Translations under genes and position numbers: made by a program
In this document: positions 46,313-58,177 of the stretch, one piece after another
How positions within the stretch are numbered: the first letter of the stretch is position 1
Layout: each line of letters begins with the position of its first letter
Origin: Elephas maximus indicus
Taxonomy: Eukaryota > Chordata > Mammalia > Proboscidea > Elephantidae
Direction: 5' to 3'
NCBI RefSeq assembly: GCF_024166365.1
Contig: NC_064835.1
Span: 60,430,607-60,494,606 of the forward strand
Length of the DNA: 64,000 nt
The notes under the pieces: generated by a model
Told to the model about the DNA's origin: nothing
Database searches by the model: none
The model's input: only the letters and a program-made list of their open reading frames with translations

Positions 46313-47270
46313 GTATGGGTGTCTGTTAGTAGGCTGGCAATGTTTAGATAAGTAATAATACCAAGACATACATAATTCACAATGTATTATGTATTTATTC
46401 TATCATGTTCATTTTTTTCTCCACTCTAGCAAAATCATATGTTCTATCAAAATTAATGATCCAAGCAGTTAAAAAAACATGAAATGGAGTTATATTTGAA
46501 TTCTACAAAATTTATATACATTTTCGTTAAAAATCTAAATTAAAGGAAATATAAAAAGTCAAATAATTAAAACTGATGTTTTTAAGCAATTTTTTTCTCC
46601 TAGGATGTGCAAGTTATTAAAAATTAAAAGGCAAAATACAGATACAATTAATGGACATCAACTTTTTATTTAATAACTTCATATTTAAAACTTACATCAA
46701 GATCTATACACATATAAATGTTGTAGTTATCTGAATTATTTAATATTACAAAATATTCCTCAGCTGCCGTTTGCAATTATTGGCAATCTATACTAGCTGT
46801 GAAATTCAAAAACTCCAAAAACATGAGTTTAAACAGAAGCAAGAAAATAGATACTCAGTATTAAGGAGAAACAATCCTTGTTGTGCGAGAAGTTGTTGCC
46901 TTCATGCTATCTGAAAGAGTTTGGTAGGTCAATTAATTTGTCTTTTATAGAAGCACTTCCACTGCTCAAGTTCTCTTGAACTTCAAAGCAGGGTGTATCT
47001 GCAGCAGCAGCACCACCCACGAAGCTACATTTGGGATCAGTCACTTTTTATTTTGACTACACAAGGCAAAAAAAGTAGGCAAGCATTTCCCTGGGGTCTG
47101 AAAGATGTTAATCACAGGAGCAAACGTTTATAGTTATGGATAAGTACTCAGCAAGGACTGATGCCAGATTCCAAGTAATAAAAGTATGGCGTGTTCTTCC
47201 CCCAAATTTATTTTTTGATATTTGTGATATGCAAAGCCTTAGAATGAGCACGGACCCTTACTGTTCAGGT
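46313..47270. other. Unassigned AT-rich stretch
   Basis: No gene or repeat family recognised. (CAG)3 occurs near 47005. Confidence 0.35.
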
Positions 47271-47417
47271 CTTACGGTGGAACTAGCCAGGGAACCTAAA
47301 TCATACTCCAAGGCAAAGTCTTAGGGTGGAACTAGCCAGGGAACCTAAATCATACTCCAAGGCAAAGTCTTAGGGTGGAACTAGCCAGGGAACCTAAATC
47401 ATACTCCAAGGCAAAGT
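47271..47417. repeat. 49-bp minisatellite, three units
   Basis: Units at 47271-47319, 47320-47368 and 47369-47417 each run from 'cttacggtgg' or 'cttagggtgg' to 'ccaaggcaaagt'. Units 2 and 3 are identical; unit 1 differs at its fifth base. The repeat extends the frame at 47136-47324 only by chance. Confidence 0.97.
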
Positions 47418-48479
47418 CCAGATTTTTCTACCTTCTTATGAAGAAGCCACTTTGCATCTTTCCCTAAATAAATACTTTGTTCTATTTAAACGTTATTTCA
47501 AAATATAACACTTTGGTGTAAAAACAATCTAAAAATTCATAATTACTCCTTTAGTGAGGCAGTTTGAAAACATTGTACATTATTATCGAGTTCAAAAAGG
47601 TAGACTTGATGCTTACAAATAAAGCATTGACTAGGCAGGCAAAGAAGCTCTGGGAAAAAGTGAAAAGCCAGAAGATAGTTTGAGTGAGAAATGGCAGGGC
47701 TCACATCACTGTTCTCAACCCAGCCCAGTCTCAGCCTCAGCATTCCCACTTCTCCTTACAGCACCTGGGCAATGATTCCCGCCTTGCTGGCTGTACCCAA
47801 CTTCAGTTCCCAGGACCACTCTTAACCTGAAAGACAATGGAATTGAACAGCTCCAGCCTCTCCCTGGAGTCAGGGACTAACCCTTATTTAGCCCAAATCT
47901 GAGGTGCTGCTCCTTTTCTCTGATCACCGGACACTAAACTTTCCCAAAGCACAGTCCCCTGCATGTTAGAACCTCATCTCCCCATGTGCCCCAGTTCATG
48001 CAAGCGGACTATTGCCTCTGTGCCAGCCCCTTTTGCCCAAGGTTTCTCCCAGGACAGCTGCCCTTCTTGCTATTGCACTGAAACTTTAGCCACTCCCATG
48101 GCCCTGCCACTGGCACACAGCTTTGTCGGATTCTATATTCATACTCCAGTCTTTAAGTACAGCTTACCCTTGCTTCCCTACAGCAGGACTACACTGATTT
48201 GCAGAAACACACTCTATTTCATCTTGACACCCATAATAAAATTCATGCCTTGAGGACTGAACTTTCTAAGCTCTGTCTATAGAGTTATTATTTCTCCTAA
48301 CTTTGACCTGGGGCAACTGATGAATCTAGCTTCAGATCATGGCCCCTTCCCACTTGCCACATCTTGCTCTAAGTAACTGTCCACCCCATGCTAAACCCTC
48401 AAGTGAACAACGCCTGCATTATGGCTTTCTATAACCCATATACCTACATACCATTTTCAAATGTAAGTCAGATCATGTC
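47418..48479. other. Unassigned
   Basis: No gene or repeat family recognised. The frame at 47963-48253 (96 codons, Pro/Ser-rich) has no domain. Confidence 0.35.
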
Positions 48480-48897
48480 ACTCTGCTCAAACTCTTGTAA
48501 GACTTCCCATCTTACTTGGAGTAAAAGCCAAATTCCATAGAGGGCCCTTCAAGGGCCTCCATAGTCTTCACTCCAACTCCCCCTCCTATAAAGCTTTTTC
48601 CCAAATGTCACCTTCTAAAATGAGGTCTACTCTGACTACTCCAATTAAAATTGCAATACCCTTCCAACACTCATAATCCCTCTTTCTCTTTTTTTTCTAT
48701 AGCACTTATTACTTTGAGTATACCATATAATTTACCTATTGATTATAATGATTTTCTATCTCTTCCCACTATAATGTAAGCTGCATAAGGGCAATAATAT
48801 TTGTCTAATTTATTTACTGATGTATTCCCAGCACATAGAATTACCTGGCATTTAGTAGGTGTGCAATAAGTATTTGTTGGATGAATAATTGAATACG
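48480..48897 (+). mobile_element. L2 LINE 3' end
   Basis: 'gatcatgtcactctgctcaa', 'gtaagctgcataagggcaat' and 'gtgcaataagtatttgttgg' follow the L2 terminus in order, ending with 'atgaataattgaa'. Confidence 0.8.
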
Positions 48898-49252
48898 TTA
48901 ATTGTAGACTTTTTGGAAAGAATCAATATATTAAAGCAAATACAGAAATATCACCAGCCTCCCTTTGCTGCTTAGCGCTGAGCTTTTGTTCAGGTGACTT
49001 CTGGTCCTAAGTCAGAAAGCTAGAGTCCTGTAATAACCATCCTCATCTTACAAACTAGATCCTGAGTCTAGTATGCCTGTTCAAGACCTGCTATAGGCTT
49101 GAGATGCCAGCAGGCCCACTGTGAAACACAGGTACTGCATTTTCAGGTTCCCTTTATTAAACTCGCCTCAAATGATCCTAATTTGATAATTGGTTTCCAC
49201 TGGGACTCTGACTGATACATGATCCAGGCCCACATCTTGAAAAACTACTGGT
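48898..49252. other. Unassigned
   Basis: Nothing recognised. It ends with 'actgggactctgactgatac', similar to the end of some MaLR or L1M repeats, but too short to call. Confidence 0.3.
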
Positions 49253-49518
49253 ATGGGATAGAATTCTTTTTTTTTTTTTTTAATTGTGCTTTAAATGAAA
49301 GTTTACAGATCAAGTCAGTCTCTCACACAAAAACTTATATACACCTTGCTAGATATTCCCAATTGCTCTCCCCCTAATGAGACAGCCCGCTCCTTCCCTC
49401 CACTCTCTCTTTTTGTGTCCATTTTGTCAGCTTCTAACCCCCTCCACCCTCTCATCTCCCCTCCGGGCAGGAGATGCCAACATAGTCTCAAGTGCCCACC
49501 TGATGGGATGGAATTCTT
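49253..49518 (-). mobile_element. Very short 5'-truncated L1 with target duplication
   Basis: 234 bp of L1 3'UTR (49269-49502) between 'atgggatagaattctt' (49253-49268) and 'atgggatggaattctt' (49503-49518), a 16-bp duplication with one mismatch. The last L1 base matched is near 'aagtgcccacctg'. Confidence 0.93.
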
Positions 49519-50489
49519 CTTAGGAAATGTTTGCTTTTGTTTTTAGGTAATTGGCTTCAGAGTTTGTTGTTGTAAAAGTTTAAGTTTCTGAACTAGTCTT
49601 GAAAGAAAGTGATGGTGAAACAAAAAAAGAACTAGATCATATTCGATCATTCTGCATATAAAACAACAGAAATTTGGAAGTTGCCCCTGGCAGCTCTAGA
49701 CAGAGTGGAGAGAGGTGGGACCTCAGGTGTTCAGAGAAAAGGACAAATGCAAGAGAAAGAATTCAGAGAAGAGGGGCCCAAGCAACATGGTGGGAATAAA
49801 GAGCATAAGAAAAAACAAGGCCAGTATGAAATTCCTTTGTCAATGGGATTGGCTGATGAGTTCCAGGAACACACATCTGACATTCAGTTTTACCAGTTTA
49901 TATAGAATTTATTCTCTACTGTCTTGAGTAAAGCTGCTTTTTACAATAGCCTTGAGTTAGTAACACTTCGGGGGATTGAATAGGGAGCAATTGTTCCAAC
50001 CCCTGAAGTTATGAGAGGTGAGAGGACAGTAAGAGTGGGAGGTGAGAGAGTAAACATGAAGAGTTCAATGGGGGCAAAGGAACCCCCTTAGAATGGGATA
50101 GGAGATTTAAGCCATTTAGAGGAAAAATGACCCCATAAGGCTGGATGACCTGGGGATATAGAGGTTTCATATTGCCATAGTTATGTATCTGACATTTCTT
50201 ATACCACTACACTACATTTCTAAACTAATCCCCCATTTAGTCCCCTGGTTTAAATGCCTTTCTAGGTTTACGTATCTATAAATGGACTGGAATTGCTATG
50301 CCTTTTTTCAAGCCTGATAGTTATTGCCCATCCCTAGGAGACTTCCCATTTGCCCCAATATTCCACTAATGAGTAAGAAACATGGTCCTAACTTCCACAA
50401 TGACAGTTTGTGCGTTTGGTTAAAGCACATTTCTATGTGTTAGCTGTAGTTTGTAATATGCCTGAGACGTAATAGAAGCTATTATCTTC
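49519..50489. other. Unassigned
   Basis: No gene or repeat family recognised. Overlapping frames 49681-49927 are purine-rich and without domains. Confidence 0.35.
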
Positions 50490-51180
50490 TATTCTTCATT
50501 GTTTTCTGAAAATTGTTCCACTGTATATTATGCATCATTTTTCTCTTGCTGCTTTCAAAATTTCCTCTTTAGATTTAATCAATTTGACTATGATGTGTAT
50601 AGATGTGATTTTCTTTGCACTTATACTGCTTCGGGTTATGAGGCATTTTGGATCTCTAAATTGACGTCTTTCCTAAATTTTACCTGTTATTTCTTTAAGT
50701 ATTTTTTGTCACATTATTTCCCATTTCTCCTTCTAGAATTCCAATTACTTATATATCAGACTGCTTTATAAATGACTTCATGTGTTTCTGAGGGGCTCTG
50801 TTCATTTTTATTTATTTTTTTTCTCTCTGTTCTTCAGATTAGATCATTTCTATTAATCTATTTTTAAATTCACTGACTCTTTTTTCTGCTATTTCCAGTC
50901 TATAGTTAAGTCAATCCAACTAATTTTTCATTTCAATAATTTTATTTTTCAGCTCTAGGATTTACATTTTGTTCCCTAAATATTGTTTCTCTGCTGAGAT
51001 TCTCCACTTATTTATTAATCGTGTATATATTTTCATTTAAATCCTTGAACATATTTATAATAAAAAAAAATTATAAGTATGTTCAAGGATTTAAATGAAT
51101 AGCTGCTTTAAAGTACTTGTCTTCTAGTTGCTGCATCTAGGTAATCTTGGGATTGGTTTATATTTTATCTTCCCCCTCCT
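50490..51180 (-). mobile_element. Ancient L1 (ORF1 region), antisense
   Basis: Parallels the window's own L1 ORF1: 'cttgctgctttcaaaatttc' corresponds to 20015-20035 ('ctggctgcttttaaaatttt'), and 'tttgactatgatgtgtatag' to 'tttgatgataatatgtcttg'. The block 'aggggctctgttcattttta' is typical of old mammalian L1 ORF1. The open frame 50499-50771 is on the opposite strand and is not real. An inverted duplication lies at its end (51033-51098). Confidence 0.7.
51033..51098. repeat. Inverted repeat: 29-bp arms, 8-nt A loop
   Basis: The left arm 51033-51061 ('tcatttaaatccttgaacat' onward) is the reverse complement of the right arm 51070-51098 with one mismatch (T versus C in the arm centre). The loop is 'aaaaaaaa'. 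The whole could fold as a cruciform or RNA hairpin. Confidence 0.97.
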
Positions 51181-52184
51181 CCTTTGTCATCGTGTTCTTT
51201 CTCTTTTTGAGTATGGCCATAATTTTTACATTTCTTCACATGTATCATGAATTTTTATGGAAAAATGGACATTAGGAATTATATTCAGTAGATGTTGAGA
51301 GCTGCCAGGTATTGAGGTGATCAATTAGGAGAACAAGCCAAACTGAAACTAACAAGCCTTTATTCACTTACGGTGATAGTATAAAAGCAAGAGGCCAAAC
51401 TGGAGGAGTAGTACTGACTCCCCCAATGTTTCATTTCCCCCACAGATTGTCACTGAGGAAAGATCAGGTGGCTCAGCACAGAAGGGGAGATTGTCTTACT
51501 ACCAAGTGAACCCTGAACAAAAACTTCTGGTCATTGCCTGGAACTTGGGACCAGGGGGAAGGAGAGTGGGAAAAGTAGGGACTCAGAATGTAGGAAAGTA
51601 TCTTCAAGGTCCTCTGATAAGGAAGACTTAAGGGAGGTGCTGAACACTGTCTCAGTCAAAAAGGTTTCTGAACGGAGGTTAGATATGCATATATGCATAA
51701 CAGCATGGCCAGCCTGGAAGAGCCTGAGTCCTTGGTTGCAATTCCATCCAGAGTCTGTAATGTACTGGTCATGCACCAAGTTTCATGTGGGGTGGGCACC
51801 TTTTCCCCATGAGGTCTGACAAGTAAAGCCTTTGTAGTTGCCAGTAGTTGAGCTTCAAAGGTCTCACGCAGGATTTTGGGTAGAAGATGACTCCTTGGTA
51901 GAGGCTTTAGATTCTGCTATGTTCCTCTGAAGTGTAATATTTTTTTCTAGTAAGGAATTAATTTGGCTAGAGTCAAACTTCCAACCATGGTTTTCTTTCA
52001 ACTGGCAATAGGTGAAATATCCACTCAGTTCTTTTAGCTTCCAACTCCTGTTTCTTTACCAAGGTCTCTTGGGTCTCTCCTTTATGTGTGTAGTTTGGCA
52101 GTTAGTCAAAACTTCGAACGTGTTTTAAATGCACATTTAGGGGCTCAACTCCTCTCCATATCTCTTTATTCCAAGATTTCCCCT
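51181..52184. other. Unassigned; possible ERV-related LTR
   Basis: 'aacaagcctttattcactta' (reverse: AATAAAGGCTTGTT) resembles an LTR polyadenylation region on the minus strand. The minus-strand frame 51531-51779 has no domain. No termini identified. Confidence 0.25.
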
Positions 52185-52646
52185 GTTTGGTGGGCTGAAC
52201 GGTGACCTCCAAAAAGATATATCTACACTGCAATCCCTGGAACCTGTGAATATTACCTTATATGGCAAAAGATGTGACTAAGTTAAGGATCTTGAGAGGA
52301 GGAATTTATCCTGGATTATCTGGGTAGGCCCTAATGCAAGCACATGTAAATATAAGAGAGGCAGAGGGAGTTTGGGCACAGACACACAGAGGAGAAGACA
52401 TACATAAAAAGAGGTGGCAATGTGACCATGGAGGCAGGAATTAGAGTGATGTGGCCACAAGCTAAGGAATGCCTGAAGATACCAGGAAAAGGTGAGAAAT
52501 GAAATCTCCCTAGACCCACCAGAGGGAACATGGGCCCTGCTGATACTTTGATTGCAGACTTCTCACCTCCAGAACTGTGAAATTTCTGTCATTTAAGCCA
52601 ACAAGTTTGTAGTAATTTGTTACAGCAGCCACAGACAACTATTACA
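52185..52646 (+). mobile_element. MLT1-like MaLR LTR, sense
   Basis: 'ggtgggctgaacggtgacct', 'cctgtgaatattaccttata', 'atcctggattatctgggtag', 'ctccagaactgtgaaatttc' and 'aatttgttacagcagccaca', ending 'caactattaca'. The order and length (about 460 bp) fit an MLT1 LTR. No internal sequence accompanies it. Confidence 0.85.
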
Positions 52647-52749
52647 CCTCTTCATTTTCAGATTGTTCTGCTAGCCCTCACCTTTGTCCTCTGACATCTC
52701 AGGACGGTACAACTGTGAATTCTGTGCTCAGAGTAGTGAGTGAATTAGG

Positions 52750-52946
52750 AAAGGCTCCAAACTCTGGTAGCGTAGTGGCTAAGAGCTAAGGCTACTCACC
52801 AAAAGTTTGGCAGTTCAAATCTACCAGGCACTCCTTGAAAACCCTATGGGGCAGTTTTGCTCTGTCCTGTAGGGTCACTGTGAGTTGGAATCAACTCAGT
52901 GGCAACAGGTTTTTTGGGTTGGTTTGCTCAAGCAAAAGGCTTCAAA
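52750..52946 (+). mobile_element. AfroSINE, sense, with target duplication
   Basis: Short-form copy between 'aaaggctccaaa' (52750-52761) and 'aaaggcttcaaa' (52935-52946), 11 of 12 matching. Body 'ctatggggcagttttgctct', tail 'ctgtgagttggaatcaactc'. Confidence 0.9.
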
Positions 52947-53377
52947 GTACAAATTCCTGAGTCCTTGAGAATCACACCCACAGATTCAGGTTGTTTCAAC
53001 CTTGCTCCTGGATGAGAAGCCAGGATGGTAAATTATAAATAACTTTGCTGATGCTACTTTCTATCAGAGCCTGAAAAATACCACTTCTAATCATTGAACA
53101 TGAGACAGTGCGCCCAACATGCATGGTTGTGCCACCAGAACCTGAGCGGACTCTAAGAAGTACATTACAAAACAGAGTACTCACCTTGTACTGCTCCCGA
53201 CACTTTGCTTTCCCAGTTACTAAATCAGGAGAGTAAATTATACTGCCCCGTTATGAACCCAAGTTCACTCTTTCTTCTTATTAGGACTTAAGGAGGAGCC
53301 CATCAAGGTTATCTGTGAATTTCTCCAGAAGAGGCAGCAATGGAGATAGCTGTGCTGGTTTATTGGATTTTAATGTC
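52947..53377. other. Unassigned
   Basis: No gene or repeat family recognised in this stretch. Confidence 0.35.
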
Positions 53378-53569
53378 TAATTATTAGCCTGGTAGCATAT
53401 TGGGTAAGTGCTACAGCTGCTAACCAAAGTGTTGGCAGTTCAAATCCGCCAGGCGCTCCTTGGAAACTCTATGGGGCAGTTCTACTCTGTCCTATAGGGT
53501 CGCTATGAGTCGGAAGAGACTCAACGTCATTGGGTTTTTTGTTGTTGTTGTTTGGGTTTAATTATCAGC
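53378..53569 (+). mobile_element. AfroSINE, sense, with target duplication
   Basis: Young-looking short form between 'taattattagc' (53378-53388) and 'taattatcagc' (53559-53569). Body 'tctatggggcagttctactc'; the tail contains (GTT)4, again RTE-like. Confidence 0.92.
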
Positions 53570-53589
53570 TGCCTTAAACAAATATAATC

Positions 53590-53755
53590 ACATCATTCCT
53601 TGGCTCAAAATCCTTTTTTTAGCTTTCCATACCTTCAGGATAAATTCCAGATAGTATGGTATACAAGGTTTTTCATGACTGTTTTCCAACCTGTCTTTTA
53701 AGCTTCCCTCCTATTGAACTTTTTACTGTGCCTCAAGCTCTTTTATACTTTTGTT
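53590..53755 (+). mobile_element. L2 LINE fragment
   Basis: 'tcattccttggctcaaaatc', 'aggataaattccagatagta' and 'tgcctcaagctcttttatac' follow the L2 pattern. Confidence 0.65.
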
Positions 53756-53789
53756 CTTATGCACACGCCTCATGAAAGCTTTTCAGGCT

Positions 53790-54110
53790 GCTCACCAAAA
53801 TTCTGACTTCCTTGCTTGGGAGCATGGGAGAACTACTCTTCCTGACAACTTGAATCTAGGAATGGCCATTCAACTCCTTCTAGTGAACACTGAATGGAAG
53901 TGCTGTGTGTCACTCTCAGAGCCAGTGGGGGTTGCTGTTTTCTTTTCCCTCTGGCATGGCATCAAGCATCTTTGTGGAGTCTGGTTCCTGAATGACTACG
54001 ATGAGTAGAGTGCCTGCTAATCCACAAGAGACATAGAGTATTAATAAGAAATTAACCTTTATTTTTATTATTTTAAGCTACTAATATCGGGGCTTTAACC
54101 AGTTCAAACA
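53790..54110 (+). mobile_element. Old mammalian dispersed repeat, class uncertain
   Basis: 'gtgtgtcactctcagagcca', 'tcctgaatgactacgatgag' and 'aagaaattaacctttatttt' resemble a mammal-wide LTR-like or L1M-like repeat ending in an AATAAA-type region. I cannot assign the family by eye. The frame 53751-54008 crosses it and is not a gene. Confidence 0.4.
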
Positions 54111-55534
54111 GGTTCATTCATGGCCCGTAAGTGAAACCAGAAGAGACTCGAACTTTTTTAATTTGGGTGATCTGGCACCATAACTGAAATGGGAAAAATT
54201 TGAGGTAGAAGTCCTGGAATGGGAGACTTGGAAGAAGCATAGTGAGCCGTTTCAGGAGCCCGATGCATGAGACTGGATTTTTACTAGGACTTATGAGAGG
54301 GACACTGATTCACAGCATTGTAGTTGGCCACCATCTTTGAGCAGGGTGTCATGTTTCCAACTCTGTGCCAAATCTGATGGGCAAGAGATTTGGTTGCTAT
54401 GCAATGCATACTCTGCCCTTGTTTTCTAAGAGGAAGATTAAGTTTCTAGCAGGGCTTCAACCCATAATTTTTCCTTTTTGGGTTATGATTCTAGTTTACT
54501 CAAATTTTAAAAATTAGGATCCATTCTAGTGTCATTTCCTTGGACATGATTAACTGGGAAGAATTGGTTCAAAGCCCTGACTAATATTTGTTGGCTGTTT
54601 AATACAGAAGCAGTTGTAATGTCCTGTTATTCTTAGTATGTCTAGAAATGTCCTGCTCATGCAGCGCTCAATGACCAGAAAAAAAAATTACCTCTCTGTG
54701 AAGTCTTCTCTGATTCTGCTGCGCAAGTAGGCACCTCTTTTTCTGTATACCTACAGTTGTTTTTCTTTCAAGACCAAGACTAATATACCTAAATAGCTGA
54801 TGACTTTAGGTCAATTTAAGTGTTCTAGAAGAAAGTGAAAATAACTTGTTTTTTTCTACTTCCGCTAGGATAAGAAAAAATTATATTTTCATCTCATAAA
54901 TCAGAGACCAAACTTAGTGGAAGCTTCACTGGCAATTTATTTTCCATGTATAGGAAAACCAGGTTTTACTAAAATGCTAAGGGTGGCCTAAAGTCTGGCT
55001 TAGCTGCCTTATATCCCAATACTAGGTTGTGTGAATGTCTTTCTAAACGTGTTATAAGAGAAGTCTTCACAGCAAGAAGGAGCAGCAACTTAGGAGAAAG
55101 AAGACACTGCTCTCCATAATCATCAGAGGCCAATTCAGTACGCACCAGGGCCTCTGCTCCAGAAGCTCAGAATCACCATATGTGGAACTGTGACAATCAT
55201 TATGAAAGAGAGATCTTGATTTGGCCCTCCTCATTTGATGACATCCTCATCAGTATTGATTGGTAAGTGGAAACCAAGTATAGTCAAGGAGGAAGATACA
55301 AAAGGAGAATGTTTCATGATCAAGGTCCCACAGCAAGTTAACGACCAAGCAATGACATCATTATTTATTTGCCGATATGCTGTGATTTTTAGGGGTACTC
55401 AAAGGCTTTCCCTGTCCACAATTGCCTTTGTGGTGCTGAAAGTCTACTACTAAAGAGTGAATTTCTTTGGATTTTTAAAGTCTTTCTCACTTTTAGGGTT
55501 CTCCATTGTCAAGTCACTACCCTGGGAGAAAAAA
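54111..55534. other. Mostly unassigned
   Basis: A short L2-like piece ('tgtgaagtcttctctgattc') lies near 54695. The remainder is single-copy-like with no gene. Confidence 0.35.
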
Positions 55535-55930
55535 GATGACAGAAGAAGAACTGACGGACTCAAACTGTGGTGTCGGCAAGGAATATTGAATACACCATGG
55601 AATGCCAGAAGAATGAACAAATCAGTTTTAGAACAAATACAACCAGAATGCTCCTTAGAAGCCAGGATGGTGAGACTTCAGTTCACTTACTTTGGACACA
55701 TCATCAGGAAAGATTAATCCCTAGAAAAGGACATCATTGTTAGCAAAGGGTCAGCAAAAATGAGGGAAACCCTCAATGAGACAGACGGACACAATAGCCA
55801 CGAAAATGGACTCAGACATACCGGCGGTCATGAAGATGGTGCAGCATCAGGCAAAGTTTTGTTCTGTTGTACACAGGGTCACCATGAGCTGGAGTCTGCT
55901 CAACGGCCACCGACAACATCAACAACACCC
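55535..55930 (+). mobile_element. RTE LINE 3' end, sense
   Basis: 'gatgacagaagaagaactga', 'atggaatgccagaagaatga', 'ctccttagaagccaggatgg' and tail 'acaacatcaacaaca'. The frame 55457-55717 includes the RTE C-terminal LEARMVRLQFTYFGHIIRKD and then stops. Confidence 0.9.
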
Positions 55931-56807
55931 TGGGAGGTCATGCCCTCCGTAACGTGACATGACGATTTTGAGAACAAGCAGACATCAAGGTTCTGTAGGA
56001 AAGAGACAGTTAGGCATTTGGGGGAGGGTAAGGGCATGATTTATGTCCACTGATTTTTACTTCAATAGTTAGCTCCTAAAATATTTAGCTTCAATATTGC
56101 ACTTCCAGAACCAGGATCAAAATGTGTTGTTGAGTCAGATGGAAGCAGGTTGAGGGGAAAATATAGCCTAAGGTGGGAAGAAGTAGCAGCTAAATATGTA
56201 AAACAGCTGATTTGAAATTATCTACTAATTCAAATTAAGACACATTAATTTCTCCAGAGGTTTGCAGGAGGTTTTGTCTAGGTAGAGTGGGCTAAATGAA
56301 GCCGTTCTGTAATTCATCACTGAAGCTACTGCCTGTCAGTTTTATTTCTCATAGGGGCCTACCCATAAGTAAGCAGATTATGCTACTTGCTACTTAGAGG
56401 GTTGGAGCTTGCTTGTTTTATTTTTATTTAAATGCAGAATTGAAGCCAAGTCTTCTGGTGATAAGATTGCCAGGGTTCCCACTGACAGATTTAATTCCTT
56501 GATACATTGGAATATGTCCAAGTTGTCCTGACTGAGCTGATCATAGATGGGATATGAATGGCCTGATCAATTAAGGAAATCATCAATCAGTGAATCAATC
56601 AATAAACACTATTGAATATCTATAGAATACTGGATAGCATTATGGGAGCTGTAAATATGCACAAGAACTCGTACCTGTCCTTAAATTAAGTGGAAAATAC
56701 TGAAAGACCGTTTTCCATCCTACCACCCCACCTCATTCATTCCACGATGGTAACCCTAAGTCCATGATAGTCAGCTCTGGTGGCATGTTAGGAACCCCTT
56801 TCCCTGA
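55931..56807. other. Unassigned
   Basis: No gene or repeat family recognised. 'atcaatcagtgaatcaatca' is locally repetitive near 56583. Confidence 0.35.
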
Positions 56808-57010
56808 GAGAGGAGTATCTGGGTGGTGCAAACAGTTAACACACTTAGCTGCTCACTGAAAGTCTGGTAGTTTGAGTCCAGCCAGAGGTGCCTCAGAAGA
56901 AAGGCCTGGCAATCTACTAAAAATTCAGACATTGATAACCCTGTGTGTGGAGCTCAGTTCTACTCTGACACACATGGGGTCACCATGAGTCAGAGTCAAC
57001 TGGTTGTTTT
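56808..57010 (+). mobile_element. AfroSINE, sense, long form, diverged
   Basis: 'gtatctgggtggtgcaaaca', 'agaaaggcctggcaatctac' and 'caccatgagtcagagtcaac', with a T/G-rich tail. Confidence 0.85.
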
Positions 57011-57284
57011 TTGTTTTTGTTTTTTCCCCCTGAGAGAACTTTGGGAACCAACTGTCATGATCAAGTACCCTGAGTGAGAGCTACGTGAGACCATATTAGC
57101 ATGGACATACAATCTTCCCTTCTACCACTGTTTTTGGCCTATTCATCCAATTGGCCCTCTGTCCTAGTTCCTAGATTTTTGTTTTGTTTGCTCCCATTCT
57201 TATGATTACTAAATCCCAGCCCTCAACTCCAGTCTCTCAGCAAGAGCCCTGATGCCCTCAGCCTCTTTGCCCTAGCACTAGAGC

Positions 57285-57515
57285 AGGGTTTCCCAAACTT
57301 GGCATTATTGACATTTCGGACTGCACAATTCTTTTTGGGAGGGGGACTTTCCTGTATACTGTAGGATGTTTAGTAGCATCGTTGTTCTCTACCCATTAGA
57401 TGCCAGTATCACCTCCCTCGCAACGTGTGACAATCAAAAATGTCTTCAGACATTGCATATGGCCCCGGGGCGGGGGGCAAAAATTGTTCCCAGTTGAAAC
57501 CCCCTGCACTAGACC
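57285..57515 (-). mobile_element. MER20 (hAT-Charlie DNA transposon)
   Basis: 'gcattattgacatttcggac', 'gtaggatgtttagtagcatc', 'ctacccattagatgccagta' and 'aaaaatgtcttcagacattg' match MER20 in order over its ~220 bp. Non-autonomous; no transposase. Confidence 0.8.
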
Positions 57516-57599
57516 CTCCCCTGTATTTCTCAACTGACTCAGAAAGATTTCCCTGAGCTGCGAGTCTAGAACATACCTATAACCGTGAACTTCTTACCC

Positions 57600-57715
57600 T
57601 TTACTTGTTTTTCTCCCCCGACTAGATTATAAGCCCTATGAAGGCAGGGTACTAGTCTCCCTATCTCACCCCTAGCACGGTGCCTAATACAGAATAGGCA
57701 CTTGATGTTTATTAC
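57600..57715 (+). mobile_element. L2 LINE 3' end
   Basis: 'agattataagccctatgaag', 'ctcacccctagcacggtgcc' and 'gaataggcacttgatgttta' follow the L2 terminus. Confidence 0.7.
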
Positions 57716-58021
57716 CTGGTTGTCTGGGAGCCAAGGATACCTGGGGGTAGATGTGGATTGGAATCAGACTCAGGCTGGCAGCATTCTTTAGATCAACTAG
57801 CTGGCTGGTCATGCCTGTTACACAAGTTGGTCTGTCCACTCAAACTTTTCCATCCCCATTCCACAGGACAGACTTGCTCTCCCCCAACAATAGAGCTCTC
57901 AGTAAGTCATGAGGCAGGGCCATGTTTTTCATAGTAAACACATACTAACAGGAATTTTCCTAACATTGTAAAGCAGTAGACAATAAATTCAGACAGGAAG
58001 ATGGTTGCTACTAATGGGAAT
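57716..58021. other. Unassigned
   Basis: Nothing recognised apart from single-copy-like sequence. Confidence 0.3.
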
Positions 58022-58177
58022 AACTGTAGAGCATCTGAAACTTGAATTGGGCTTTAAAGAAAGGAGTAATTTGGGGAAGTGGAAGTAGGAAGGTAAAAAA
58101 AAAACTGTAGAGCATCTGAAACTTGAATTGGGCTTTAAAGAAAGGAGTAATTTGGAGAAGTGGAAGTAGGAAGGTAA
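58022..58177. repeat. 81-bp tandem duplication
   Basis: Unit 1 (58022-58102) and unit 2 (58103-58177) both start 'aactgtagagcatctgaaac' and end 'gtaggaaggtaa'. They differ at one base ('ttgggga' versus 'ttggaga') plus an A-run at the end of unit 1. Confidence 0.97.

Noticed and set aside
47005-47020. CRISPR-like or triplet-expansion repeat at (CAG)n
   Set aside because: Only three or four units are present, and there is no spacer structure.
50499-50771. 90-codon aromatic-rich ORF
   Set aside because: It lies antisense to the ancient L1 ORF1 region and is Phe/Tyr-rich because the DNA is T-rich.
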